From NCBI RefSeq assembly GCF_042242105.1, contig NC_092031.1, positions 20,076,162 to 20,140,161 on the forward strand: a DNA stretch of 64,000 bases, given 5' to 3'. Origin of the DNA: Pempheris klunzingeri. Taxonomy: Eukaryota; Chordata; Actinopteri; Acropomatiformes; Pempheridae. This document shows positions 9,901 to 19,861 of the stretch, one piece after another. The number at the start of each line of letters is the position of its first letter. Within the stretch, counting starts at the first letter, position 1. The notes under the pieces were generated by a model. That model was given only the letters and a program-made list of their open reading frames with translations, did not search any database and was not told the DNA's origin. A program made the position numbers and the translations under genes.

Positions 9901-12810
9901 GCTGACAGGACTTCTTTCTTTTTTGTTCTTTTTTCATAGGGTATCAATACCTGTGTGCTGATTAGTCGACTCTCCAGCATCTCCTGGGTTGGGTCCTCTG
10001 ATTCCCAGGGCCCCCTGCCATTGTGGGCAGGAACGCTCCTGGCCAGGCCCCCATCATCGTAGACTGTCCACTTTGTTAGCTTCTCCACTGTCTGATGGGG
10101 CAACAGGTTCTCAGCACGCAGCCAGTCCTGAACCACACACCAAAGACAGATGATTGACCCTGAAACAGCCATTGAATCACACTGATTCAACTAAAATATG
10201 TCTTGGCTTGAAACACTAGAGGGACACCTTCTACTGCTGCTCCCCTAAGACTTATATAAGTTGCAGAATTTCATACTCATAATTAGTCTACCAAACATGT
10301 GCACATACCTGAGGGTCTCCACTCATCCGTGGGTTCCCTGCCCAGTGCACCTCTGGTTGGGCAATTGTATATATACCCTCCTCACCCATCAGTTGGGCCA
10401 CTTCTCTGTCTGCCTCTTCTTCATACAAGGACCGGACACCTGACATCACTGCACTTGCCTCCCCATCTGGAAACGTCTGAGTGGTGGACCTAGGTATCCC
10501 AGCTGCAGCATCTCTGTCTGAATCTGGTCCCTTGACCCAAGTCGGTCTACCAAGTATTGATCCTCCTGACAAGGACATTTTGGTCAGGTTGATCTGGGAG
10601 GGGTCCAGTTTCCTTTTTTCAGTCTGTAGCACACTGACTCCATCTTGAGTAGCGCTCCTGTTTCTGTCCTCAGTGTTGGATGATCCTTCTGGTGTACCAC
10701 TGGTCCAAGGGCTCCTCTCTGCCACATCTCCACCTGATGTTAACCTTTCTGGGAAGGGTTTCTTGATGGACTTCAGGAGACTGAAATCCGGTTTGACAGG
10801 GAGTACCAGTCTGGCACCTGGTTTTGGGGGTTTGGGCTCTGATGTAGTGGGCTCTCCTGGTGATCCAGTGGTAGTTGATGGAGTAGAAGGTCCAGCTGGA
10901 GCTGCCTGGGGAACCTCAGCTGTCTTTACCTTGCCCAGTTTGTTCATCCTCGGGAGTACCACAGCGTATTTGGCCTCTATCTCTTTCTCCCCAGCTAGGG
11001 CTGCTTCCTCCCCTCCCACCTCTGCTTTTCCCCGGAGGCTAGCCTTTTCTTCAGCCATTTTGTCCTCAGACGAATTTTTTTTTTTCTTACTGGAAAGACT
11101 GGTTTTACTGGCAACCCTCATGGCCATTCTATGTTTGAGGATATTGCCCTTAGATTTTCTATTACATTGTTTCTGTTTTATTGCCCGAAGGGAGAGCCAT
11201 CTCGAGACCCCGATGGCTTTTGTCCAAGCAGAAAGCTTCTTCCTCAAATTCAATCCATGTGGCATGCTCTTCTGAATCCAACCCGACACTCGGCGAAGAG
11301 TGGTCATTCCTTTCCTTCGTGCTATCAAACGTTCCTTGGGTTTGCTAGACCCTCCATCAATGGCCTCACCCTCTGAAGTTTCCTCCTCAGGCTTTGCTGA
11401 CACCTTACCTGCTTTGTGTCGGAGAGATGCCATCTTGACCTTCCTCAGGAGCAAACTCTGTGGCCGTCCTTGGACAACACTTTCAGCATCCTGCTGCTCT
11501 CCAGGCTCCAGAATGGCTGTGATGTCTTTACCTTTGGCTTTGAGAAGCATAATTCGGTTTTGGCTTTTGATGGCTTTGGTCAGTATTGGTTCAGACTCCT
11601 CATCTTCCTCATCTGGATCAGCCTCTATAGGAGCATCTCTCTCATTGATATTTTTTGTTTTTTTTGCTAACTGGGTCTTGCCTTTTGCTGTGTACGTCTT
11701 CTTGAGCGAAATCTCCTCTTTTGCAGAATTGAATTTGTCCTCTTTTTGTAGCTTCTTTTTATTCTTTCTTTCTTTTTTCTCTTCCTTGGCTTTTTGTTTG
11801 GCTTCTTTTTCCAACCTCTGCTTCTCTGCCTTGGCCCTCTGTTTTTCAGTCTTCTCTGCCTGCTTATCTGCCTTTGTTTTTTTAAACATCTTGTATTTCG
11901 GCCCTTGTGCAGGCTTTGAGGGAGGCTGAGTTTGTCTGCGTCGTCTGCAGGCTTTATTAGCTGTCGGCTTTTCAGGTGTATCCTCCCGGGTTATCTCCTT
12001 GTCTTCACCCTCATCACTGATGACTGCCTCAGATACTTCGACCTCCTTCTCGCTATCTTCTACGTCTCCACTCGATGTGTCTGGTCCGACCCCTGAGGAA
12101 CTTCTGGATTTGGCTTCCTCTGAAAGCTCTTTGTCTGATTCTTCATTTGCCGTCTGCTCTGTATCCCTTTGTGTATCTGATGCCTCAGCCTCCTCCTCGC
12201 TGCTCTCCTCGCTCCCCTGCGTCTCAGCTGGCTCTTCGTTACTGCCCTGCTCCTCCTCTTTCTCATTGTTACTAGTTTCCTCTTCCGTCACCTCTGCTGA
12301 GCTTCCTGCTTCATTCTCTGATTCCTCCTCCTCTCCCTCACTCTCTGTCACTTTGTCACTTGTCTTGTTTTCAGGCTTGGTGGGGAGCTTGTTGATCCTC
12401 CCTCGCATGGTTGAGGGTGCTTTTGGTGAAAGTTTGAGTTTGGTGGTCTTGTTTATGCCCCCTGTAATCTTACCAGCATTGTCATGAGGAGATTGTGATC
12501 TACCATTTGCAGGTATTCTGTTTTCTAATGTGCTCTGTGCTTGCTTCTGTAGTTCCCTCCGTTCGGTACCGATCTTTTTACTTGGGTCTGCTTCCTGATT
12601 CCTTCTATTACTTGTCACTTCATTTTTCTTTCTGTCTTCAAGAGTTGGTGGATTCCCTCTACCTTTTTGTTTCTCATAAGACACTTTAGAGGGAGGCTGA
12701 GATGCTTTGAAACCATTCTGTCTCACATTTTTCTGTTGGTTTCCAGTTTTTGCTGCCTCTGCCCTCTGCTTTGTGGCACTTGTTCTACGCTGGGACTTAA
12801 CAGGTGACAT
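39..12810 (-). CDS. myo15b: Unconventional myosin XVB (N-terminal extension and partial motor; 3' part outside window)
   Basis: Actin-based motor of class XV. Fourteen exons join in frame: 12810-10309, 10127-9951, 8162-8098, 8011-7948, 7366-7257, 7122-7048, 4852-4759, 2432-2329, 2205-2142, 1366-1253, 1152-991, 903-790, 696-638, 162-39, giving about 1276 residues before the left edge. Residues 1-834 are a low-complexity extension in one exon. The motor follows, with P-loop GQSGSGKT at about 999-1006, switch [10 protein letters not shown] at about 1048-1056 and switch II DIYGFE at 1271-1276. All junctions are GT-AG with matching phases. The rest of the motor, IQ motifs and the MyTH4/FERM tail expected of the family must lie left of position 1. 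I chose the ATG at 12810 because a good acceptor (TATCCTGCAG) ends at about 12844; the upstream in-frame ATG at 12891 would lie in the intron. MYO15A is the alternative, but the upstream neighbour llgl2 argues for MYO15B. Confidence 0.88.
3150..3400 (-). repeat. SINE-like dispersed repeat, copy 1
   Basis: Read on the minus strand it contains CAAAGACATGCAGGTTAACT, then ACTCTAAATTGCCCGCAGGT, and ends in a GGATGGATGGATGG tail. The same core occurs on the plus strand at about 30540-30640, and a related tail on the minus strand at about 41468-41505. This sequence family is very common in fish genomes. It lies inside a myo15b intron. Confidence 0.7.
3402..3560 (+). repeat. Dispersed repeat (GTAAATGGTAAATAGTCTG family), copy 1
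   Basis: Begins GGTAAATGGTAAATAGTCTG, then a block with TTTCTAGTCATTTCGACCAC and CTCAAAGAG. Clearly related copies lie at 45155-45400 (plus) and 16556-16720 (minus). The element is a short, widely dispersed fish repeat with no coding capacity. Confidence 0.65.
4255..4652 (+). mobile_element. LINE fragment: AP-endonuclease domain of a non-LTR retrotransposon
   Basis: The plus-strand frame reads [20 protein letters not shown] (from about 4458), then a segment with [14 protein letters not shown] and GRNGLPDLN. This is the typical core of the apurinic-like endonuclease of non-LTR retrotransposons, in which LLGDFN is normal, so the E for G change is a decay mark. The fragment is truncated at both ends and lies antisense in a myo15b intron, about 100 bp from the P-loop exon. 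Confidence 0.8.
5336..6490 (+). mobile_element. Decayed Tc1/mariner-type transposon with long inverted ends
   Basis: The left end runs CTGCACTCAAAATTATTCAA and the right end carries TTGAATCATTTTGAGACTGC, which is its inverted partner. A second matched pair is TTAGGTGTATTGGCAG (about 5356) against TTAGCAAAAG/TTAGGTGTATT read from the right end. AATATGCCACTTTT also occurs in both arms, so the inverted repeats are about 100-170 bp and partly degraded. A broken transposase lies between them. It is an internally deleted, inactive copy inside a myo15b intron. Confidence 0.75.
5671..6395 (+). pseudogene. Tc1-like transposase pseudogene
   Basis: The ATG at 5671 opens [20 protein letters not shown], then a stop codon, then [18 protein letters not shown]. 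This is the paired helix-turn-helix DNA-binding start typical of fish Tc1 transposases. Several in-frame stops and frame changes follow, and the DDE catalytic core is largely missing; only scattered pieces such as WNPIENK remain near the end. It is clearly non-functional. Confidence 0.75.
7601..7649. repeat. Short inverted repeat (hairpin) in myo15b intron
   Basis: AGTGATGTACAAGTGTACTC at 7601-7620 is matched by the reverse complement of GAGTACACTGTGACATCACT at 7630-7649, with about two mismatches and a 9-base loop. It could be a cruciform or the residue of a small terminal-inverted-repeat element. The stem is short for a microRNA precursor. Confidence 0.55.
8170..9240. other. myo15b intron, no feature seen in this part
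   Basis: This is the upstream part of the intron between exons 10127-9951 and 8162-8098. It is AT-rich, with no long frame that resembles a protein and no clear repeat. The LINE-like tail at 9241-9600 lies next to it. Confidence 0.5.
9241..9600 (+). mobile_element. L2/Rex-like LINE 3' tail
   Basis: Contains GGTTTCTTCCTGTTAAAGGG, AGTTCTTCCTGCCACTGT, TAATATAATATCTGATGCTA, then GAATTGGCGCTACATAAA and GATTGATTG. The same ordered blocks occur at 16320-16530 after a recognisable reverse-transcriptase end, so this is the 3' UTR of the same L2-like LINE family. The 5' part is missing, as is usual for such insertions. Confidence 0.75.
10309..12810 (-). CDS. myo15b: Giant 5' coding exon of myo15b (N-terminal extension)
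   Basis: One exon codes for 834 residues, ending at CCTCAG followed by a GTATGT donor. A single large exon encoding an N-terminal extension is a hallmark of class XV myosins. Visible zones: a basic, Lys/Arg/Gln-rich start (1-150); a very acidic Glu/Ser stretch (about 154-285); an alternating Lys/Glu/Arg stretch, likely helix or single-alpha-helix-like (about 310-360); a basic module with spaced Trp residues (about 497-548); and a Pro/Ser/Thr-rich linker (about 630-675). No enzymatic domain is seen. The plus strand here carries several long open frames that are only antisense shadows of the biased composition. A 59-codon exon (10127-9951) follows and links the extension to the motor. Confidence 0.9.
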
Positions 12811-12899
12811 GGCAATCAATTCTTCAGAGTTGAGATTTCCTGCAGGATAACCGATAATAAAAATGCTCATTATTATGTCTTTTGAGATCATATTGACGA

Positions 12900-13725
12900 G
12901 AAAAAATGTAAGAAGTGCAGATATTAGCAGTCATTAGAAAAAATTAATAACTTAGCTACTCAATAAAATTAACAATTAAGGGATGTAAGCCGAGTTACAT
13001 GTCTGTCAAACTCAGTGTAACCAGGTCCTTGGCTCAGCCCATCAGCATGTAGACCAGGTTTCACACATTAAGTCCCTGATCCTTGTTCTGAAGCTTAAGT
13101 CACCCAGGTCAGACCTAGATTAGCCACAACTGATCTGACTTGGCATGTAACAGTCATTGCTAAGCTTGAAGTTTGAGAGCTGCAATGCATCTCTATTAGG
13201 ACAAACTCTATAAATGAATGTTGTGAAAGTAGGTGATAGCACATTGAAGCAAAACTCATGCAAAGTGACAGTGAATCTTTTCCATGCAGTCTGACTCTCC
13301 CTTTCCTTTGAAACAGCAAACAACAGCTATCATCTGTAGGTTAAATCTAAACTGCAGTGAAAGGCTATCTTTAGATCAGCCTAAATGTAGTTGTATGGCC
13401 TGTACGCCGTGGGGGTAGAGCAGTGAGAGCTCTCAGTGTAATATAGCTTACCAGGCTTCTCAGGTGAAACCCAGGCATGGCTGGGGGGCTGCAAAGTGCT
13501 CCGGTTTGTCCTCAAGAGCTAGTGTCACTGATACAAATGTGCACCCATGCTCAGGAGAACTAAGGGGAAGCTACACAACACTATCCCACCCACTAACATT
13601 AGATAGGAAGGCACGCTGCCACATATGCAGTACACACCAACAAAGGTTTGTGTGTGCTTTATGGATACACACAATGCCCCTGGTCGACGAAGGTGAGCTG
13701 GTGTGCACTGCTGCGTGAACTGCCT

Positions 13726-13765
<40 letters not shown>

Positions 13766-15370
13766 GTGCATTCTGAATAATACATTTAATCTGGCAAGTC
13801 ATACAGCTCTGCTGCCGTTCACATGACCAGCTGGTGAATGCTTGGGAAGAAAGGTGAGAGGTGCTGCTTGGAGTGATCAACAATAGGTGCTGATGGAGGA
13901 GAGAGGGAGGAGAGAGGAGAGAGAAAAGGGGTTCATTACCTGGTTTCTTCTTCTGGGACAGAGAGATTCAGTGTGTGCTGGAATGCTCGACTGGCCTTAT
14001 TTCTAAATGGTCAGTATGTCACAGCAGTGGCACATTTTCTCTTGTGTTGGCTCTGTGTTCCAGCAAACAGCATGAAATGATGACTATATGTAAGAGATGG
14101 CGTCTTTGAGGATTTTTTTTCTTTTCTTAATATTTCTATTAAAGACATGCAGAATAGAAAAAGATTATAATGACAAGATATAAATGATAACATTTTCACA
14201 TTCACCTTAACCCACCCTTACCTCTAATCCCTCAGTAAGGTACAGCACTGTCTTATCTCACAGAAACGACAGGCTGACCAGGGCCAATACAATAAAAGTA
14301 GACATATGAATGTCAGTAACACAATGGTCAGATAAAAGGTCTCTAAAAGAGGAGCTCACAGGGTGCCAGTGGGGATAGAACATAGCCATTTCTCCAGTTT
14401 TCAGAAATGACAATCTCATAGTCAGGAATCAGACAAGAGAAGGTGAAGTTCAGACAAAGGTGAAGTTGGTGATTTCTGCTGTCTTGTGGGAAATTAAGGA
14501 TGCAAACATAACATCAAGCTGAGTGCAACTTCAGGTGACTGGGTCACATTTCCATTTGGCACTTTTGACAATGTGGTGAAGAATTACTCCTTGCCAGCTT
14601 GGGTCAGCACATATGTGTGAGACCACGTGGAGTTTAGATTTTAGGCAACACCAGGATACATTTAGCAGTACAGCCTTGATGAGGTGGAAGTACTTTAACT
14701 GAATGAGAACCAGCCTTGCACGCGGAGGAGATTGGCAAAATAACATTTAAATATTTTGTTGGCATCAAATGATGTTAGGCTGCCAACTAAAGCATGTAGG
14801 TATGACGCAGAATTCAGCTTCCAGATGGTTCCAAGAGATTTAGCAAAGTGAGTCCACAGCAGCTCCGTTTCACAGCCACAATAAATCTTAGTACAATACT
14901 GCTGCAGATGAATGTGATCATTACAAGTTTAAAAATAACTGTGGACGGGAAACACGTTGACACTAAAACGTGTAGTTATTCGGTCAGTATTCCAATGACT
15001 TGTATTCTCCTACCGAAGGAGAAGGGAAGGTTGCTCAAGGTTTCCACTTCAGATCAGCAGTGTAGGAATCGTGCTCTTTTTTATGTGGTGTAGTCCAGAA
15101 CAGTTTAGAGGAGCAAACATCATGACTGCAGACAAGCAGGCATCCATTTGGGTGGGGTAAATTTGGTTGACAGCTTTTTAGACGCCTAGGTTAAATGTAA
15201 GTGATGATTTTGTCAATGGAACAACAGACACATGTAGTTTGCATATGAAAAAACTCACGGTAACCAAATGTTGTGTGGTTTTAAGCTCGATGCCTGATGT
15301 CACTGAAGAAGGCACCAGTAGATGAATCAATACATTCTGATTTATTGGTCAGCGCTCATATTGCACCTTA
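12900..15370. other. Upstream of the myo15b first coding exon; no coding exon recognised
   Basis: This segment should contain the upstream intron, non-coding first exon or promoter of myo15b, but no exon can be fixed. A (CA)n tract lies at 13730-13763 and a GA-rich patch at about 13890-13930. The small open frames here have no recognisable protein features. Confidence 0.45.
13730..13763. repeat. (CA)n microsatellite
   Basis: An uninterrupted AC dinucleotide run of about 34 bp. Flanking small ORFs are artefacts of the repeat, encoding runs of alternating Cys and Val. Confidence 0.95.
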
Positions 15371-15379
15371 TTATCAGGC

Positions 15380-16530
15380 TGCCCCAATAAGTCCTTAAAG
15401 ACTCTCCATCTGGTCCAGAACGCTGCTGCTCGTTTACTGATGAGAACTAAGAGAACAGACCACATTTCTCCAGTACTGGCTTCTCTTCATTGGCTTCCAG
15501 TAAAATCTAGAATAGAGTTTAAAATCCTTCTCCTCACCTCCAAAGCTCTTAATGTTCAGGCTCCATCATATCTTAAAGAGCTCATAGTACCGTACTACCC
15601 CACTAGAGCACTGTGCTCCCAGAATGCAGGCCTACTGGTGGTTCCTAAAGTCCTCTAAAGTAGTGATGGAGCCAGAGCTTTCAGCTATCAGGCTCCTCTC
15701 CTGTGGAATCTCCTTCCAGTTTGGGTTCGGGGGGCAGACACCCTCTCTACATTTAGGAGTAGACTAAAAACCTTCCTTTTTGATAAAGCCTATAGTTTAG
15801 GGCTGGATCAGGCCTTAGACCAGCCCCTAGTTATGCTGCTATAGGCTCAGACTGCCGGGGGAATTCCCATGATGCACTGGGCTCCTCTCTCCTCCTCTTC
15901 CTCTCCATCCTGATGCTTCATGTCTCTTTAATGTCTGTTACTAACTTGGTATCTTTCCTGCAGCCTTTCTGTGCTTTTCTCATCTCTCAGGTTCCTGTGG
16001 ATCCTGGTCCTGGTTCTCCTGCTGTGGTTCTCAGGTTCCTGTGGATCCTGGTCCTGGTTCTCCTGCTGTGGTTCTCTGGTTCCTGTGGATCCTGGTCCTG
16101 GTTCTCCTGCTGTGGTTCTCTGGTTCCTGTGGATCCTTGTCCTGGTTCTCCTGCTGTGGTTCTCTGGCTTCATGAATCACTGCTGAGGATCGTCAGCCAC
16201 TCGTCATGTTTTTCAATAATACCATATTGATAATTTAGTAGCTGTTAGTACGTTGGTTGCTGTTTGTTCTCTCTCTCTGTCCAACCTCCACCCAACACAG
16301 ACCCCGACAGAAAGCCCCCCCCTCTGACCCTGGGTCTGTTGGAGGTTTCTTCCTGTTAAAGGGGAGTTCTTCCTCCACTGTTTCCTAATATAATATCTGA
16401 TGCTGCTCATGTGGGGATTGTTGAATCCTTAATGTTGAATTCCTGAATCGTTGGGTCTCTCTCTAATTAAAGAGTTTGGTCTCTTAATGGAAAGTCTTGA
16501 ATTGGCGCTCTATAAATAAAGATTGATTGA
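15380..16530 (+). mobile_element. L2-like LINE, 5'-truncated (reverse-transcriptase C-terminus plus 3' UTR)
   Basis: The plus-strand frame (15440-15658) reads HISPVLASLHWLPVKSRIEF, then KILLLTSKALN and APSYLKEL. Further on come the motifs LWNLLPVWVRGADT and STFRSRLKTFLF-like blocks, in shifted frames. This is the end of the reverse transcriptase ORF of L2-clade LINEs. The 3' UTR contains a 44-bp minisatellite (15990-16165), ends with the tail blocks also seen at 9241-9600, and finishes in GATTGATTGATTG. It lies between myo15b and llgl2. Confidence 0.8.
15990..16165 (+). repeat. 44-bp minisatellite, four copies, inside the LINE 3' UTR
   Basis: The unit starts GGTTCCTGTGGATCCTGGTC and recurs at 15990, 16034, 16078 and 16122, that is every 44 bp, with one or two changes per copy (for example TCCTTGTCC in the last). 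Because 44 is not a multiple of three, the long plus-strand frames through it are not protein repeats. Confidence 0.9.
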
Positions 16531-16555
16531 TTGATCAAATCACTTTAACACTACA

Positions 16556-16720
16556 TTTTCATTCACCCACTGTGGGTGGCTGTGGCTCGGGTGGATTTCC
16601 AGGCTGCTCCAGTCAAGGTAGCCCCCGTCATCAGTGTGTGAATGTGAGTGTAGTGTTAAAACACTTTGAGGGATGAAGAAGACTAGAAAGGTGCCATAAA
16701 AGTAGAGACCATTCAAACAC
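16556..16720 (-). repeat. Dispersed repeat (GTAAATGGTAAATAGTCTG family), copy 2
   Basis: The minus strand reads GAATGGTCTCTACTTTTATGG, CACCTTTCTAGTC, then CCCTCAAAGTGTTTTAACAC and CACATTCACACACTGATGACG. It matches the 5' block of the copies at 3402-3560 and 45155-45400, but includes more of the downstream part. Confidence 0.6.
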
Positions 16721-16729
16721 TGATGGCAG

Positions 16730-18050
16730 GTTCTCAGGAGGAAACTAACCGTCACACACACTCAATGTGAACTGGGGACCAAACTTCAGATGAAGCCACT
16801 CGCCTTGCTGAGCCACTTACACAACATGCACACACACACACACACAATGTGTTTGCATTATTACGAATCTTCGTTTCTCACTCTTAGAGAAAGCAAATAT
16901 TCCTTGAACTTATTTCGTGTCTCCAAAAACTGGGAGCACCACTTCAGAAACGCAGCTTCACACTCCAGGATGTCCACACTCTGGCAGCAGCATGCAGTCT
17001 GCAGTCTGCCGCTGTCTTTACTTGACGTGATGGACCAGAGTTGACTTTATTCTCAGAATGCAAGAACTCAGTCAATCATAGGAGAAAGATTTTTTTTTGT
17101 CTTAGGCCTCGGATTAAACCTAAAGTTCCACTTTATTCTCTAAATGCAATAAATAAAATAGATAAATAGTGAAATCTACCTCGTCATTATTTTCCCCAAT
17201 GCTAGGCCCTAGTGCTCCTCTGTAGGCATTAGGGTCAGGCTCTATGTGCAGTTCCTACGTAGTCAATGTGATGCATCAGTAAATAGCCTCATATTAAAGC
17301 TAACAGTCAGCACTGCACTCTTCTGGTCCCCGTTTTCAGACCAGTGCCCTGTAGACACAGTTCTTACCACACTTTTACTTCCTGAATGCAGTAGGTTTCT
17401 GTTCTTACTCTTGTGGTGTTGCCTTACTGTGCCGCAGTGATGGACTCACATTGTGAACACTCTCCTGATGCCAAGAGCATGGAGCTGCTTTCTATCACAA
17501 GACAGAATCAACCTTCAAAACTTGAGTTCAATATCAAATTATTGAGCTGCGGCAGGAAGGAGACTCCATGAGACAATAAGCTCAACATGAAGAGGCCCAG
17601 GTATCCACAATCCATTTTCTTGCTCATTTATGGTCTTCAGATTGCACACAACAATGACTCATCTCCAGCGGCGCTGCCGTTAGCCGGCTCATCCTCAGCC
17701 AGGTCCTCAGAGAGCTCAGGTTACAGCCAGGCCCCTGTGGCTCGAGGCAATTAGTGGACAAAGCGCCTCATTCTATAATGGATGATCAAAACTCTTGGCT
17801 GTGCATGTATGACAACTGAGCCCTCTTTTATCCACTTCACCAGAGCCGCTGCGGCTCTGCTCTGGACTCCGACGGGCCAAAACGATGGGTTGGAATCTAA
17901 ATGTGCATTTTTTCAGGTTTTGGAGGAGCGTAGAGACTCAAACAGCATTCATACGCTGTCGAGGATTTCTTTACAGCACAGCACAGATGAGTGATGTGAA
18001 CAACGGTGGGGTCAGTGCATGAGAGAATAAACACACAGTCACTCTTAGGA
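16730..18050. other. Intergenic DNA between myo15b and llgl2
   Basis: No exon or RNA gene is recognised. There is a short (CA)n run at about 16826-16845. Two minus-strand AATAAA hexamers (fwd TTTATT near 17046 and 17132) could serve as distal llgl2 poly(A) signals but are not otherwise supported. Confidence 0.4.
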
Positions 18051-18059
18051 AAAATGTGT

Positions 18060-19861
18060 AATAATTATCCGCAAGAAAACTGTAGTGTGAAATTACAAAT
18101 TAAAAAAAAATTAAGGTTCTTAATCAGTTGATCTACAAAAATATATTCTAGGCTGATGCTAAAATACCCAGCATTCTGAGACACAGTACCAAAATATTTC
18201 CTTGTACGATCTAAATAGCAGCCAACCCCGTTACAACAGGCCCACAGGTACAGACTGAGTCACATACATACTGTATATATTAAAACATTTCACTACAATA
18301 GCTTACAATTACATTCCTAAATTACATTATTCATTGCTGGCATAAAAAATGGTTTACATAAAAATAATTAAAAACCAAACCCTATAGAAATCTCTTCCCC
18401 CCAAAAGTACAGCACTGAGACTCCGCGGTAGTGGAGAAGTACCTGTGGCCGGTTACAAAGTTACAGAGTGGACGGGGGGTGGGGGGGGGTTGTTAGCAGT
18501 ATACAGGGCTACAATACAGTTTGTAATGCTGTTATTCTGCATATAACTGGAAAACAAAACAAAACAAATTGAAAGCATCAGTGTGGTTCAATATACAGAA
18601 AACCTGTTTCATTTTTTTGGGCCATCAGTGAACTTTTCCCTCGACAGGTCATCGTCATCGTATAGAAGCTCATTTATGCAAAAAAAAAAAAAAAAAAAGC
18701 AGAAGGAATGACAAAAAATTTAAAATATTCATGCCAATACAAAGCTTTGACCCACCAAGGTAAAGTTGTAAAACAGTAACCAAGTCAAAATTACAGATGT
18801 TAAATTAAAAATATTACTCAAATAAAACGATGAATGATTAAAACTTGACACAATAGTCAATAAGTCCTACTTATGAGACAGCCCACATTTGACTATCAAA
18901 TTATTTCATGTCATCTCTCATCTTAATATTTCATAATCTTAATTTTGACTCTATCCCATTTCTGATTTAGCATCACATCATTTCCATTCACTATGAATAT
19001 TCAGCAATCCTTAGTTTTCATCCATTTTTCTTTTCCTGGCAGAAATGGGCTTCCATACATCATTAATTCTGAGGTTTCCTCAACAAAGAAAAAAAAAAAA
19101 AAACAGCACAGCTCACAAACAATCTGATCTCCAAAATATTTTCATCAACACAATTCAAAAAGGTCCCCCACATTCCTTCCAGCAGTTTGTGTCCATGCAG
19201 GGGGGGGTGGGGGGTCGGGGGTGGAAGGCCAGTGAGACTGCGTGGCAGAGAGCGTGCTGATTGGACGATCCCTTTCCACGGGTACGATCCACATGAAAAG
19301 GCTGGTGGTGATAAAGGCTTTCAGCATCACGTGGGTAAGTTAAACAGCTTCAGGTTTGATGCTGCCGTTGATCTCGGTGTGATGAAGTATGGCACTGGCC
19401 ACATGTGAGGAATGTGCTTCATGCAGCTTTGGGTTCCACGGTTGTGACCGCACTGTGATGACTTGTGGACAGCGTGTGGTCTTTAGGCACGGCTGGTGTC
19501 TCTTCCTTAACCCTCTGTGTGTGCTGTTGGTGAGCCTTGGAACAGCCTCAAGGTGCTCCTGAAGCACTGCTGACGAGAGCCACTTTGGTGTCTGTGCGAG
19601 GGGCCGTTGTGAGCCGGGAGGTCAGTCAGTGAGGCGACGGGGTCGGGGGGGGGCAGTAGTGGTTGTGTGAGCCGAGCAGGAGGAGAGTGCTGCTACAGGG
19701 CTGCAGGACGCTTAATGCACATCAATATGTCAGTTCACTCTGAGGAGAGACGGCAGAGGGACACTGGTGATTCCAAAACGGTCAATGACATGCCAACTGC
19801 AGCACCAAACATCTAAAGGTTCCACTACCTTAGTCTCGCCTCAACTGTCCAGAGAAGTTTC
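18060..19861 (-). other. llgl2: Probable llgl2 3' UTR
   Basis: This follows the llgl2 stop codon (19864-19862) with no recognisable frame, and much of it is AT-rich as 3' UTRs often are. It contains an A18-20 run near 18680 and two plus-strand G-rich patches (18474-18490 and 19199-19222) that would be C-rich in the transcript. The 3' boundary is a guess, because no convincing canonical poly(A) signal with downstream element was found here. Confidence 0.4.

Noticed and set aside
10673..12689. Long plus-strand open frames (up to 209 codons) across the giant myosin exon
   Set aside because: They are antisense shadows created by the biased Lys/Glu/Ser codon composition of the minus-strand exon; the minus frame runs unbroken and splices into a myosin motor.
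12811..12891. Upstream ATG at 12891 as the myo15b start
   Set aside because: A consensus acceptor (TATCCTGCAG, ending at about 12844) lies between it and the exon, so the 27 extra residues are probably intronic; the first ATG after the acceptor is at 12810.
15913..16230. 105-codon frame and its antisense made of Pro/Gly/Leu repeats
   Set aside because: It is the 44-bp minisatellite inside a LINE 3' UTR; the period is not a multiple of three and there is no gene context.
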